The translations under genes and the position numbers were made by a program. The notes under the pieces are model-generated. The model was given only the letters and a program-made list of their open reading frames with translations. It was not told the DNA's origin and searched no databases. DNA of 64,000 nucleotides from Thereva unica (taxonomy: Eukaryota > Arthropoda > Insecta > Diptera > Therevidae), in contig OX465281.1 in the NCBI GenBank assembly GCA_949987705.1, forward strand, positions 238,349,143 to 238,413,142, in the 5' to 3' direction. The number at the start of each line of letters is the position of its first letter. Within the stretch, counting starts at the first letter, position 1. Below are positions 42,593 through 53,763 of the stretch, one piece after another.

Positions 42593-43940
42593 GGCCTGGC
42601 GCTAGTGTTTTTTTGCGCCCGGTGCACTATGCCATATTGCGCCCCATAAGCTGTTAATTTTTGAACGCAATGAAGGAGAATGGAAAAAGGCACAAACACT
42701 CGCTGAACGAGTGAAATAACTTTCATAGTTTGCGCATAATTTAAGATTGCACCATAATAATGCGTTTAACCTAAAAAAAAGATTACATAGATATGTTTCA
42801 CATGAATCAACATTCAATCAACAAAATTCTGCTCGTCGTTTGCGGAGAAGAGAACGATGGGGTGGGCAAATTTTCTAAACCTCTGAGTTCTTTCACGGAA
42901 TGTTGTTTTTTGTCTCCCTTTTGCTAAGAAAAGAATAGAAAAGAATTGGCAGTAGGAAGAATTAATATTAAAAACAACAAAACACGCATTCTAATCATCG
43001 AATTTCAAAAGGGATTGACTATTTCAGCAGCCATTTTTTTGTTGGTAGGTCCGTGTGAAACTGGCCATATTAATTTGTTAGACGGTAATACTCTGGCTTC
43101 ACCGAAATGAAAGTTGAAGCACTGTGCAAGTACAAGCAAATTAGTGCACTGAACTTCGATTTTTGCCTGAGCTTGCACACATTTTCAGATATTGAACTCA
43201 GGAAAAATAAAATCTCAGTTGGCCCAACAGAACCTGAAATTGAGATTGAACGTAAACGCTTGCTCAAAAAGAGATTAATCAACTGAAGTAATAGATCATT
43301 CCAGTGAGCTTTTGCAATTCTAACTTCTGGCGAAAAAGCAACAACCATTTCAAGCATGAACTGAACATGCCATGTTCACCGGTGTAGCCACTTATACGGA
43401 TTGAATTGAACTTTATTGAACTGAGACCGATGAAGCCATAAGGTATAAAGGAACAAACAAAAAAGAGCAATTAAAGATGAGTGCTCGCCACAAGGAGTTT
43501 TGTTCTCCTCACTTCGTTCATTTATCTATTTTAACAGAATTTAAAATTGCACCAACAGCGCACTCAAGTTTATATCAATCACGGCGAACAGCAATGCACA
43601 ATACAGATCCATTTGGAACAATTTTCCTTTGTGTGAGTGGATATGGTGCTTTTTAGAGATTTATCAAAAAGATCTTCAAATAAATGAGAGATTTTTCTTT
43701 CACTTGGGAAAGTTTTTCCTGAATATCTCGAATCTCGAAGCTAAGTGAAAATTCCCCGTTTTTTCTTGCATGAGAAAGTACAGGGACAAAAATTGGGTAA
43801 ATTTCTTGCACCCGTGAATTTCAATTTTATTTTTTCAAAATTTTCGTATTTGTTTTAAATCTTGATTTTTGAAACTGCGCCCCAGACAAAAATTGCGCCC
43901 GGTGCAAATGCACCATTCGCACCTATGGCAGCGCCGCCCC
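42593..43940. mobile_element. non-autonomous hAT-like element
   Basis: Left end CAGGCCTGGCGCTAG and right end (complement) CAGGGGCGGCGCTGCCATAG are similar inverted termini with hAT-style CAGGGGCGGC starts. Both ends carry GCGCCCGGTGCA. TGTAACT flanks both sides (7 bp, the 8th differing). It splits an RTE fragment. Related end fragments occur at 61.08-61.30 and 61.90-61.96 kb. No transposase. Confidence 0.55.
43090..43440. repeat. repeat shared with the 50.05-50.35 and 52.80-53.10 kb regions
   Basis: AATCAACTGAA.TAAT, CCAGT.AGCTTTTGCA, CGAAAAAG and GCCACTTATA..GATTGAA blocks occur in the same order at about 50200-50345 and in its tandem duplicate. Here it sits inside the hAT-like element, implying a further nested element. 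Weak inverted ends (GGCTTCACCG / CGATGAAGCC). Confidence 0.45.
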
Positions 43941-44481
43941 TGTGTAACTTCCACTTACTTCCATTTTGATCGCTCTCATACATTTATATGCAATGGTACC
44001 TAGCTTCACTTCATTTTCCATTTAGGTTGGCCTATAGTGGTCCGAGCCACAGTTGAACATACTACGATTGAGTTTGAGCTAGCGAGATCGATCAATCTAC
44101 TGCCATTGTCATTGGTAGCATCATGTAGGCTGTGCTTTCCTATGACTCCTAGGAACTCCTCTTATTTTGCTACTTTGGTGTTCATGTCTCTAAGCACCAT
44201 TTTAATGTCGTTTGACTGAATTAATCTGATGGGGTTTGCTAGGTCCGGGGAGAATTCCTCTTTCTTCTCATCAGTTTTGTCTTCTGTGCATGGACGTTTA
44301 TGAGACTAATGTTATGTAGTCTTATTTTAATCCGAAGCGTACCTACCTATTCTATTATTTACGAATACAGCAAAGAATAGTTCTGTGATTTTTTAACTTA
44401 ATATTTTTTGCTAATTTATGTGGTCATATTTTTTGCGGTATTCTGGTTGTTTTAAATACTGACTGTGGAGTGAACCACAGC

Positions 44482-44839
44482 TGAGTTATGTTATTTTCGT
44501 TTAAGAACAAATAGTGCATTCAATGCAAAGGGAGCTCAACGCAAGTTCGAAAGGGATCTTATCTGGTTTTGTGTGTATAACACTACCCTAGAGGCAGCAT
44601 TTATATGTATATATCCGAACATAAAGCATAAATTGCCCGAACAAATAACGTTTAATTTCTGCAAAGGACTTATAGAAACATTACTAAAGGGACATAAACA
44701 AAATCCATTTAATTTTTCGCATTCAAAAGAACCACTCATATATGCCTGCCTGCAGTATATTCCACCTAGCTTAACCACTAAATTTTTACCTGTTCGACAA
44801 AAGCAAAAGAGAGATTATCATCCCAAAAAATTAAATTAA
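44482..44839 (+). CDS. unidentified C-terminal exon, conserved-looking
   Basis: An open stretch from a possible acceptor (CCACAG near 44480) reads RLRTNSAFNAKGAQRKFERD, LIWFCVYNTTLEAAFICIYP, then IKHKLPEQITFNFCKGLIET, and ends in a lysine-rich tail LPVRQKQKRDYHPKKLN and stop. The composition is varied and protein-like, unlike nearby frames; from the first ATG it is 88 codons. I do not recognise the family. Its basic C-terminus would suit a nuclear or nucleolar protein, but that is inference. No upstream exon was identified. RTE-type debris lies immediately upstream, so it may be an isolated exon or retrocopy end. Confidence 0.4.
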
Positions 44840-44842
44840 AAC

Positions 44843-45940
44843 TCAAACTATGAAAGCCGTAAAAACTTTTTCACAGCATAAAATTTACCGCATTGCCTCT
44901 ATGCATAAACCCTTTAGAGAGCATGTCGTTTTGTATTTCAACAAAAAAACCGTTTTTTTTTTGCTCTCATGCTTTTATGATGCATATTTACACAAATTTT
45001 CAAGTATCCTTTACACAAGCAAACAATAAAAACATTGCACAAAAGCTTACTGCATAAAAGTTAGCAATTTGCTTAACAAAGGATGTTATGAAATGCTTTC
45101 TCCTTTAGTGTTGACGAACCCAATTTGAGCCAAGGCAATCATTTCTCCTTTAAAGTGTTAAAAAGCGTCTACAAAATTTTTCTTGGAGTCCATCCTTCAC
45201 TTTAAGGAGTGAACAAGGAGCATACGGAATACGTATGAGAGAAAGCAAGAAAAATAAATAAAAACGCGTTAAAGAAAGTAAAATTTAACAAAAGAAAGGA
45301 GTGTAATTGTCCTTTAAGAAAGAAAGGAGAAAGAAGTGTCCTTATGACTCGTATCTACTGCCGCTTGTTAGGGAGGAGTGTGCTGGGCTGGAGCAAGAGA
45401 GAAAGGATTAATTAAGGATATTTTTGAGCTACTTAATTCGTATCCTTGAGGGGATTTTCTTATTTCTACATCATCACTCCAGACATGAAGTGGTTGAATG
45501 ACGTTTTCAGAATGAAGTATAGATTTAATTTGTTGTGCCGTGATAGCGTTAGTTGCATTTTATGATATCAGATAACACGGTCATGCCAAGAATCTTTCTT
45601 GTCTATAAATATGTTCGGGGAGCTTAAGGATATTTGTCAAGGATGCCGTAGTGACATTAAGAATTGTTGTATTATAAAACATGGAACGAGGGTATGAGTA
45701 TTAAGCTGAGCGAGTACAAAGTTTGTGAGTACATATAATATTAGAGATCCTTAACTTTTTTATTATTAGGAGAGATGCTGCCTGCAGTTAATTTGAAGCT
45801 TTTCCAATATTTAAGAAACTGAAGTAAGGAAGCTTGTCATCAGAATACGCAGACTACCCATCAAAGCGTAGACAAATACTTAAAACAACTTTAAGTTAGT
45901 TGGCTGCCATTTTGTATTTGCCGCTAATTTGAATTTGAAA
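44843..45940. other. unassigned sequence
   Basis: Poly-pyrimidine and AAAGGAG-rich stretches near 45100-45400. No gene recognised. Confidence 0.35.
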
Positions 45941-46130
45941 TGACAGCTAATAGTATTCTACGTGTCATACCCTTTCATTTGATACCCATACCAAGTGGCT
46001 TCTAAATAAAACGTAATCCTCCATTTTGTGTTGGCCGCCATTTTGAATTTTGAATGTCACCACAGAGCTAATTGTATTCTATTTAGCATACCCTTCCATT
46101 TGATACCTATGCTGCGGGTAGGGGAGGGGA
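45941..46130 (+). repeat. GATACCC/CCATTTTG dispersed repeat, two blocks
   Basis: GTATTCTACGTGTCATACCC with TTTCATTTGATACCC (45952-45988) and TATTCTATTTAGCATACCC with TTCCATTTGATACC (46075-46107) are two related blocks. A third partial block is at 46636-46664. The CGCCATTTTGAATT blocks lie between them. Confidence 0.55.
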
Positions 46131-46591
46131 TTTGCAAAATTCAGCTGCCATCTTGATTTTTTTTACACAAGTGTCGTCACGCGAATTATGCATATAGGCA
46201 ATGGCATATGGGTTGATCGGTTACATAAAAGTGGGTCAAAATCAAGTTGCAGGAGGTGTAGATCAAAAAAATCGGAGAAAAATCGTACTAAAATTAAAAA
46301 AACAAACTAATTAAAATTTCGAAAAACGAAAACTTTCAGTCATCAAAATCAGGTTTCTATCTCTTCTAGTTTGGTTCCAATGCGGACTGTACGCACAAGC
46401 AGAAACAGACTGACAGACCGTCAGACACTTTATTTTATTATATATTATTATAAAAACCCTAGCTGGGACCAGGTACACCTCACTGCACCCTTAAGCCAAT
46501 AGTAGCTAATAAAAACCATCCATTGATTTGGTATTTTTCGAGATATGAATTTTGTGCCTCAAAGAACAAGTACATGGGTCTTAAGACCGAC

Positions 46592-47776
46592 GCCATGGAT
46601 CTAACGGTATATTGAGTATAATTTATTGCTTATTGTATTCTACTTATACCCTTTCATTTGATACCCCTTTCCTGTTGGTCAAACTCAAAGCAATTGGAGT
46701 CGACTCTCTTCTACAGAGGTGGATTGAGAGTTTCCTTTCCGGCCGTTCAATCAAGTTAGTACAAACCGCATCCCACCCGAACACTGCCGAGGTCCCCCAG
46801 GGATCAATTTTATCACCTGACCTATTTCTTATTTTTATAAATGACCTTCTTTCAATCCCCTACAACCCACCTCTCAGCTTTGCTGACGACGATACCCTGC
46901 GTTACTCTTACGGCCTAGATACAAGACAGACACGTGCCATATCCTGCCTTGATGAGCGTGAACTAATATCTAACTCTATAAACAGGGACATTGAGCTCAT
47001 TCTAGAGTGGGGAAGCAGGAATCGTGTTGAATTCAACCTCTCCAAAACTAAGTACTGCCTTATTTAAAAAAAAACAGCTGAACACCTCTCCATCCGTGAC
47101 AGTGGGTGAAGTTGAACTAATGGCCGACACCTCCCTACACAACTTTGGCGTGACATTAGCCAAAAACTTGCGATAGAATGACCACATATTTCAAATAGCC
47201 AAAATTCATCACAGAGCTTGGGATTTCTTAAAAGATGCAAGTTCCTTCTCCAGCCATCGGCCCGTGCTGTTATTACTTATTGTTCTCGAATACAACTCGA
47301 TTGGGGCGGCGCTTCGATAACCACCTTGGCATGGGTAGATAAGGTCCAAAAAAAGGAGCCTTAAATTAATTGATGACTACACCATTTGCTCCACCTTCGA
47401 ACCCTTGAGACATCGTAGGTATTCAGCAGCACTGACAAATTTTTATCGCTACTATCATAGAGACGGTTCTTCCGAAATAAACGCTCTCCTGCCTCCACGG
47501 CAATCTTATACCCGTAACACCAGATTAGCCCATTCGTCTCATTCCCTCCACCTGCATCATCCCCCATTCACGCACTCAACAAGATAGGAATTCGTTTGTA
47601 AATAGAACAACTCAACTATGGAATAATACCTCGCAGTCAATATTCCCGAGCTCCTACAACACCCAAGGGCTCAAATGCAGGCACGAAGTTGTGTAGAAAG
47701 TGGTAGTCCGTCCTCTATAGACAGCTGCCATGGATCGAACGGTATATTGATTATACTATATTGCTTATTGTATTTT
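46592..47776 (+). mobile_element. Jockey/CR1-group fragment between 50-bp direct repeats
   Basis: A plus-strand RT fragment runs from LLVKLKAIGVDSLLQRWIES to a tail equivalent to the end of the 6.1-8.7 kb family (ISNSINRDIELILEWGSRNR; TRLWNN-type sequence). Almost identical 50-bp sequences flank it: GCCATGGATCTAACGGTATA at 46592 and GCCATGGATCGAACGGTATA at 47727, each followed by TATTGCTTATTGTATT. No poly(A). Confidence 0.65.
46672..47690 (+). pseudogene. reverse transcriptase fragment of the 6.1-8.7 kb family
   Basis: The RT palm is partly intact: EVPQGSILSPDLFLIFINDL and SFADDDTLRYSYG with the catalytic FADD box (codons near 46885). ELISNSINRDIELILEWG follows. Frame breaks occur at 47067 (an A-run), near 47175 and near 47290. 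Later blocks are recognisable only by comparison with the better copy at 6.1-7.8 kb (RNVAALVKFYRIYHNDCSSE there, RRYSAALTNFYRYYHRDGSS here). Confidence 0.75.
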
Positions 47777-47893
47777 AGTTTAGTTTCAATATCGTCATGG
47801 CCTACCTGACATCTGCGTAAATTTGAAATAGTTAATAGTTTTACATTTACGAATCTGCCTGCCTATTGGCCATGAAGATATTGAAACTAAACT
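47777..47893. mobile_element. 117-bp hairpin/MITE
   Basis: AGTTTAGTTTCAATATCGTC with ATGGCC at 47777-47802 is complementary to 47868-47893 with one mismatch. The loop is about 65 bp. It directly abuts the right 50-bp direct repeat. Confidence 0.6.
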
Positions 47894-48599
47894 GAAGTGA
47901 GAAATCTCAAAATTACCAATTTTTTAGATTTTTCAGGTGTTCTTTTTGGTTACGACCTATTTTTAGACCAATCGAATATACACAAAAAATTTCATAAAAA
48001 TCGGTTAATTCGTTTCGGAGGACTTCGATAACAAACACTGTGACACGAGATTTTTTATTTAGATTTCAATAATTCATACGTTGAGTTTTATTGTGTTATT
48101 GAAATTTGGAGAACAATAATACCTGGAAATCTGTATTTCACAATATTGATAACACTATAAGTGGGATTCTAATTTGGAAAGCAATAAAAATCGATAATAC
48201 CACCAATCTGTAAATCGTAGTAATGTACGATTGATGACCACCATTCGAATAATATGCTATATTAATTATGTAGCTTGATGAACCATTTCACTGAATATAT
48301 AATAAAAATCACAAAAAATAGTATAATTACTTTTAGAATTAAATAATAAATTTAAATTATTTGTAGACGATGACATGAAAATGTTTTTTTCTAAAATTCT
48401 ACCAATCGTTAGTTCCTCCTAAATAAGACAGTCATTTTTCACTTTTCGGATAAGTTTTGTGAAAAATTCTAATGTTTCTTACGATAAAGTAACTATCGAG
48501 TTTCCTTAATTAAAATATTACTCACCTAATCTCCCAGTAAGGCCAATTATGATAAAAATTATTCCTCGCAAATGCATGTTACTATTAGGGTAAACAACG

Positions 48600-48922
48600 A
48601 TTCCACATATACCAAGGAGAAACAGGGCTTGATGAATTAATGGATTTTCTTCAATCTCCGGAGGAATCTCGAAATAATAAACATTTTGTTCACTATTTTG
48701 ATCCTAACTTCACCGCAGGCTAAAACGATATAAAGGGACTGCTTTCTGAAACTAAAACTACTCTCCTTATGTACCTCTGCAAAAATTACATAAAATAATG
48801 AATAATTAACCTGTGGGAAAACGAAAAGGTGGCTTACAATTATTTCCAGTTTCCAGAAGGTGTTATTAAAGATTCATCAAAGGAAATTCAAGAAAATGAC
48901 GCTAGTGACAGTTGTGGGTTCT
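48600..48922 (+). pseudogene. possible hAT transposase remnant
   Basis: The plus strand reads IYQGETGLDELMDFLQSPEE then HFVHYFDPNFTAG, and later NLWENEKVAYNYFQFPEGVI. The style resembles the region before the dimerisation domain of hAT transposases, a clearer piece of which lies at 50.78 kb. Stops interrupt it. Weak. Confidence 0.3.
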
Positions 48923-49222
48923 TTTTATGCACTTACATACATATACATATGACGCTGTGAGTCATTTTACTCAATGACCTCCTTTTTGTGCACTTACATA
49001 TCCTACGCAAAAGGGAGTGTGTTCAATATTTTGACACTCACACTGATACAATAATATCGCGTGTTTTAAACTCACTAATTGTTTGTTTGCATCATCAAGG
49101 ATGTTAATTTCGAATTTTTATTCAGTTTTTTTATTACGAATATCATAATATCATAAGGTTAAATCTACAAAGATAAATGGAACTTAAATGAAATGTTGTA
49201 ACAATCCTTATGCTTCCTAAAT

Positions 49223-49451
49223 CGAGTTGAATCTCATCAGCCAACCGATGACATGCGCTTGGTGGAGCGGGGAAGGACTAGCGAAGGCTATGGCAGGAGG
49301 AATCAGGAATGTAAAGAGCGGAGAAGAAAGAAGGAAAGTTATGTGGGTGGGAAAGTGGAAAAGGCGAAGGACCATGGAGCTGGCCGGGATTCGAACCCGG
49401 GACCTCTGGGATAGTAGTCAGGCGCCTTACCACTAGACTACCGAGGCCCCC
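49223..49451 (-). mobile_element. tRNA-derived SINE, copy 2
   Basis: On the minus strand the head has A-box TAGTCTAGTGG and B-box GGTTCGAATCC, followed by the same body as 32.13-32.36 kb. No clear target duplication. Confidence 0.8.
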
Positions 49452-50782
49452 AAGCTTACACTGGTATTCTAAAAGCAGTCTTAAGTCAAAACGGAATCAC
49501 AAGTTTTTGATGAATTTCAACTTAAGACAATTTGGTACGTTTACATACACTCTGCCTTACTGAAGTCATATTTTCTTGCGTACATTGGCTACGTTGTCGA
49601 TGTCGATGAACCTTTCGTTTGAACTGTATGTAAGAGTTCGGAAATACTGACTGCGGAAGATTCGGTGGACGGGGGGAGGGGGGGTTATTGAATTCACTTT
49701 TTTCGGAAATATGACAACACAGTGTTCTTAATTTGTGATTTTATCTTGCCAGCAGGTTTTTAGGATACGGCGTAGGAATCTGTAGGAAGGTGCCTTGTGA
49801 CATTTCGCAACCATACAAAAGAAGTGCGTTAACGTTGGAGTTGAACAGGAGCAATTTGTCGTTTTCCTACTTTGATAGTTTTATACCCACTATTAAATTT
49901 ACTGTTAAAAATCTCGGGAGTAGGCGAACAAAGCGGGTTTTTGCATATACATACATATCAGCATTTTTTTAGGTTTCAGCAGATTTAGCCTTAAGCCTGC
50001 GGAATATATGTAGTTTCTGTTGCCATATTATTTAATACCCCGGCTTGACTAGCCGAACTGCGCAAACTCGAACAAATTAGTGTGAACTGAAATTAAAAAA
50101 AGCCCATTTCGAATATAATTTCCACAGATTCAACTAGGGAATTCGCACAACTAAGCTCGAACTGAAGTTAAAAGTAAAAGCTCTCTTAAAAGGGAATAAT
50201 CAACTGAAATAATGGAATACCTTTCCAGTAAGCTTTTGCATATGGGACTTCCACGAAAAAGTCGCAACAATTTCAACCACAAACTGAACATGAAATGAAC
50301 TTTAGCCGGTGAAGTCACTTATATAGATTGAACTGAACATTATTGAACTGAACTTGAACTTATTACAAAAACGGTAGCGCCCATTCGTCTGGTGAGAAGG
50401 AATTTATCAATGTTTGGAATCTCAAACTAATTGAAATACACAGCACATCTATCCATTGATATTGCAGAAGAATCACGGAAATATATGCCGTGGTATTAGA
50501 TAATTCTCATGTCATGGTGAAAATGGGTATATTAGCTCGTCAAAGTCAAACTTTTAGATTTTTGTAACGAAAATGTCATTCATCTAGGTATTTTTTGGAG
50601 AAATAGGTAGGTGAAGTTGACATTTTCTTTGAAAAACCCCAAAAGTTCGACTTTGGCGACTCATAACTCCAAAACTTGGTAAAATAGAACCATCAATTTT
50701 ACCATCATGGATAGGTGGAGGAAATTTGCGTTCATTGGTTTAAAAAAAACAGTGTCATATGTAAAACTTTATCATTGTACAG

Positions 50783-51016
50783 TTCTGGCCGACTAGGCGC
50801 CATAGTAACTTATATTCAGCTCAAAAGGACCAATCCAACGACGAATTACGCGAAGTTATAGGAGGTGGGTACCAAAATTTGCATTCTGCTTTGGAATCTT
50901 TAGGCGAAAAGTTAATGAGATTACCAGCATCAACAGCGCAAATTGAGAGATTATTTTCTCAGTGGGCTTACGTACATTTTCCAGTGCGGAATGCTGCCAA
51001 ACATATATTACACTAG
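50783..51016 (+). pseudogene. hAT transposase C-terminal dimerisation fragment, copy 1
   Basis: The frame reads SAQKDQSNDELREVIG, LHSALESLGEKLMRLPASTA and QIERLFSQWAYVHFPVRNAA. LP(A)S.A..ER.FS.WG..H...RN is the hallmark of the hAT C-terminal dimerisation domain. The frame ends at a TAG supplied by a small retro-insertion. An identical copy lies 2747 bp downstream. Confidence 0.75.
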
Positions 51017-51089
51017 GATTAAGCTCCATGGGCTTAGACCCACTTTGTTAGGTTAAGACTTATAAACTAATAAAGTTATTAAAAAAAAA
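51014..51089 (+). mobile_element. 76-bp poly(A) retro-insertion
   Basis: ATATATTACAC at 51003-51013 is repeated at 51090-51100. The 76 bp between ends in an A-run after AATAAAGTTATT. This is the signature of a severely 5'-truncated retroelement or processed RNA inserted in the hAT fragment. It is also present in the downstream duplicate at 53761-53837. Confidence 0.65.
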
Positions 51090-51969
51090 ATATATTACAC
51101 TTTGAAACTAATGGATACTGAAATTGACGATGATTATATTTATACGCAATAATATGTACAAAAATATGTTATGTACCTATATAAATGTTGTGTAAATATG
51201 TACCTATTTCCTATTATAATAAAATAGTCAAAAGGTTTTTTCTTTCTTTCTTTTGTATTCTCTACGCCAACCATGTAACTAACGAACGATGAAGACTAAA
51301 AAGTTTACGTCCTTGATTGTAAACTACATTTTGTAGAATACTTGCACATCACTGCAGCAGGAGAAATGCAAATGCTCCCCACAAACTCAAAAGGAAAGCT
51401 CTGGGCATCTTATTGCATAACCTTGTATAACGTGCAAATCAAAAGATCCTTTAGCATCTTCTGCAGGATGAAAAACTAGTTAGGGTCCGCAAAGGCAAAA
51501 AAAAGGCTATGATGAGTTTGAATAAAAAGAAGACATGGAAGGTGGAATTTTGAGAAAGTTTGAAAGGTTTCAGGTGAAGCTGAGTAACATTTCCACCTGG
51601 TACTTCTAACACTTAAATAATTCCGTTTTTGAAAATAATTTCTTGCTCCACTTACGACCTTGGTGGCACTTTTATGCACTTACATACATATACATATGAC
51701 GCTGTGAGTCATTTTACTCAATGACCTCCTTTTTGTGCACTTACATATCCTACGCAAAAGGGAGTGTGTTCAATATTTTGACACTCACACTGATACAATA
51801 ATATCGCGTGTTTTAAACTCACTAATTGTTTGTTTGCATCATCAAGGATGTTAATTTCGAATTTTTATTCAGTTTTTTTATTACGAATATCATAATATCA
51901 TAAGGTTAAATCTACAAAGATAAATGGAACTTAAATGAAATGTTGTAACAATCCTTATGCTTCCTAAAT

Positions 51970-52198
51970 CGAGTTGAATCTCATCAGCCAACCGATGACA
52001 TGCGCTTGGTGGAGCGGGGAAGGACTAGCGAAGGCTATGGCAGGAGGAATCAGGAATGTAAAGAGCGGAGAAGAAAGAAGGAAAGTTATGTGGGTGGGAA
52101 AGTGGAAAAGGCGAAGGACCATGGAGCTGGCCGGGATTCGAACCCGGGACCTCTGGGATAGTAGTCAGGCGCCTTACCACTAGACTACCGAGGCCCCC
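51970..52198 (-). mobile_element. tRNA-derived SINE, copy 3
   Basis: Identical to copy 2 by virtue of the tandem duplication, so it is not an independent insertion. Confidence 0.8.
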
Positions 52199-53529
52199 AA
52201 GCTTACACTGGTATTCTAAAAGCAGTCTTAAGTCAAAACGGAATCACAAGTTTTTGATGAATTTCAACTTAAGACAATTTGGTACGTTTACATACACTCT
52301 GCCTTACTGAAGTCATATTTTCTTGCGTACATTGGCTACGTTGTCGATGTCGATGAACCTTTCGTTTGAACTGTATGTAAGAGTTCGGAAATACTGACTG
52401 CGGAAGATTCGGTGGACGGGGGGAGGGGGGGTTATTGAATTCACTTTTTTCGGAAATATGACAACACAGTGTTCTTAATTTGTGATTTTATCTTGCCAGC
52501 AGGTTTTTAGGATACGGCGTAGGAATCTGTAGGAAGGTGCCTTGTGACATTTCGCAACCATACAAAAGAAGTGCGTTAACGTTGGAGTTGAACAGGAGCA
52601 ATTTGTCGTTTTCCTACTTTGATAGTTTTATACCCACTATTAAATTTACTGTTAAAAATCTCGGGAGTAGGCGAACAAAGCGGGTTTTTGCATATACATA
52701 CATATCAGCATTTTTTTAGGTTTCAGCAGATTTAGCCTTAAGCCTGCGGAATATATGTAGTTTCTGTTGCCATATTATTTAATACCCCGGCTTGACTAGC
52801 CGAACTGCGCAAACTCGAACAAATTAGTGTGAACTGAAATTAAAAAAAGCCCATTTCGAATATAATTTCCACAGATTCAACTAGGGAATTCGCACAACTA
52901 AGCTCGAACTGAAGTTAAAAGTAAAAGCTCTCTTAAAAGGGAATAATCAACTGAAATAATGGAATACCTTTCCAGTAAGCTTTTGCATATGGGACTTCCA
53001 CGAAAAAGTCGCAACAATTTCAACCACAAACTGAACATGAAATGAACTTTAGCCGGTGAAGCCACTTATATAGATTGAACTGAACATTATTGAACTGAAC
53101 TTGAACTTATTACAAAAACGGTAGCGCCCATTCGTCTGGTGAGAAGGAATTTATCAATGTTTGGAATCTCAAACTAATTGAAATACACAGCACATCTATC
53201 CATTGATATTGCAGAAGAATCACGGAAATATATGCCGTGGTATTAGATAATTCTCATGTCATGGTGAAAATGGGTATATTAGCTCGTCAAAGTCAAACTT
53301 TTAGATTTTTGTAACGAAAATGTCATTCATCTAGGTATTTTTTGGAGAAATAGGTAGGTGAAGTTGACATTTTCTTTGAAAAACCCCAAAAGTTCGACTT
53401 TGGCGACTCATAACTCCAAAACTTGGTAAAATAGAACCATCAATTTTACCATCATGGATAGGTGGAGGAAATTTGCGTTCATTGGTTTAAAAAAAACAGT
53501 GTCATATGTAAAACTTTATCATTGTACAG

Positions 53530-53763
53530 TTCTGGCCGACTAGGCGCCATAGTAACTTATATTCAGCTCAAAAGGACCAATCCAACGACGAATTACGCGA
53601 AGTTATAGGAGGTGGGTACCAAAATTTGCATTCTGCTTTGGAATCTTTAGGCGAAAAGTTAATGAGATTACCAGCATCAACAGCGCAAATTGAGAGATTA
53701 TTTTCTCAGTGGGCTTACGTACATTTTCCAGTGCGGAATGCTGCCAAACATATATTACACTAG
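53530..53763 (+). pseudogene. hAT transposase C-terminal fragment, copy 2
   Basis: Same sequence as 50783-51016 (GEKLMRLPASTAQIERLFSQ), duplicated with the 2.75-kb block. Confidence 0.75.

Larger units (their letters stand above)
42255..44340 (-). mobile_element. RTE-like fragment split by a hAT-like element
   Basis: On the minus strand, 44330-43990 reads DIKMVLRDMNTKVAK then GKHSLHDATNDNGSRLIDLA, the GD.N.K.G and HSLHD.TNDNG.R..DFA blocks of an RTE endonuclease. On the other side of the hAT-like insertion, 42500-42255 reads LRYDIDQLKLEERRDSYQND and AAEESLGCAPRQT then NWFDQECRHAW, the endonuclease-RT linker. The RT itself is not present. Confidence 0.65.
48923..51668. repeat. tandem duplication, unit 1 (2.75 kb)
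   Basis: This block (from TTTTATGCACTTACATAC to CGACCTTGGTGGCA) is followed directly by a second copy at 51670-54417 in the same orientation. The offset is 2747-2749 bp. Differences I found are one T/C substitution (GGTGAAGTCACTT versus GGTGAAGCCACTT) and one extra A in each of two A-runs. Confidence 0.95.

Noticed and set aside
49227..49436. 69-codon frame repeated at 51974-52183
   Set aside because: It is antisense to the tRNA-derived SINE and duplicated only because the 2.75-kb block is duplicated.
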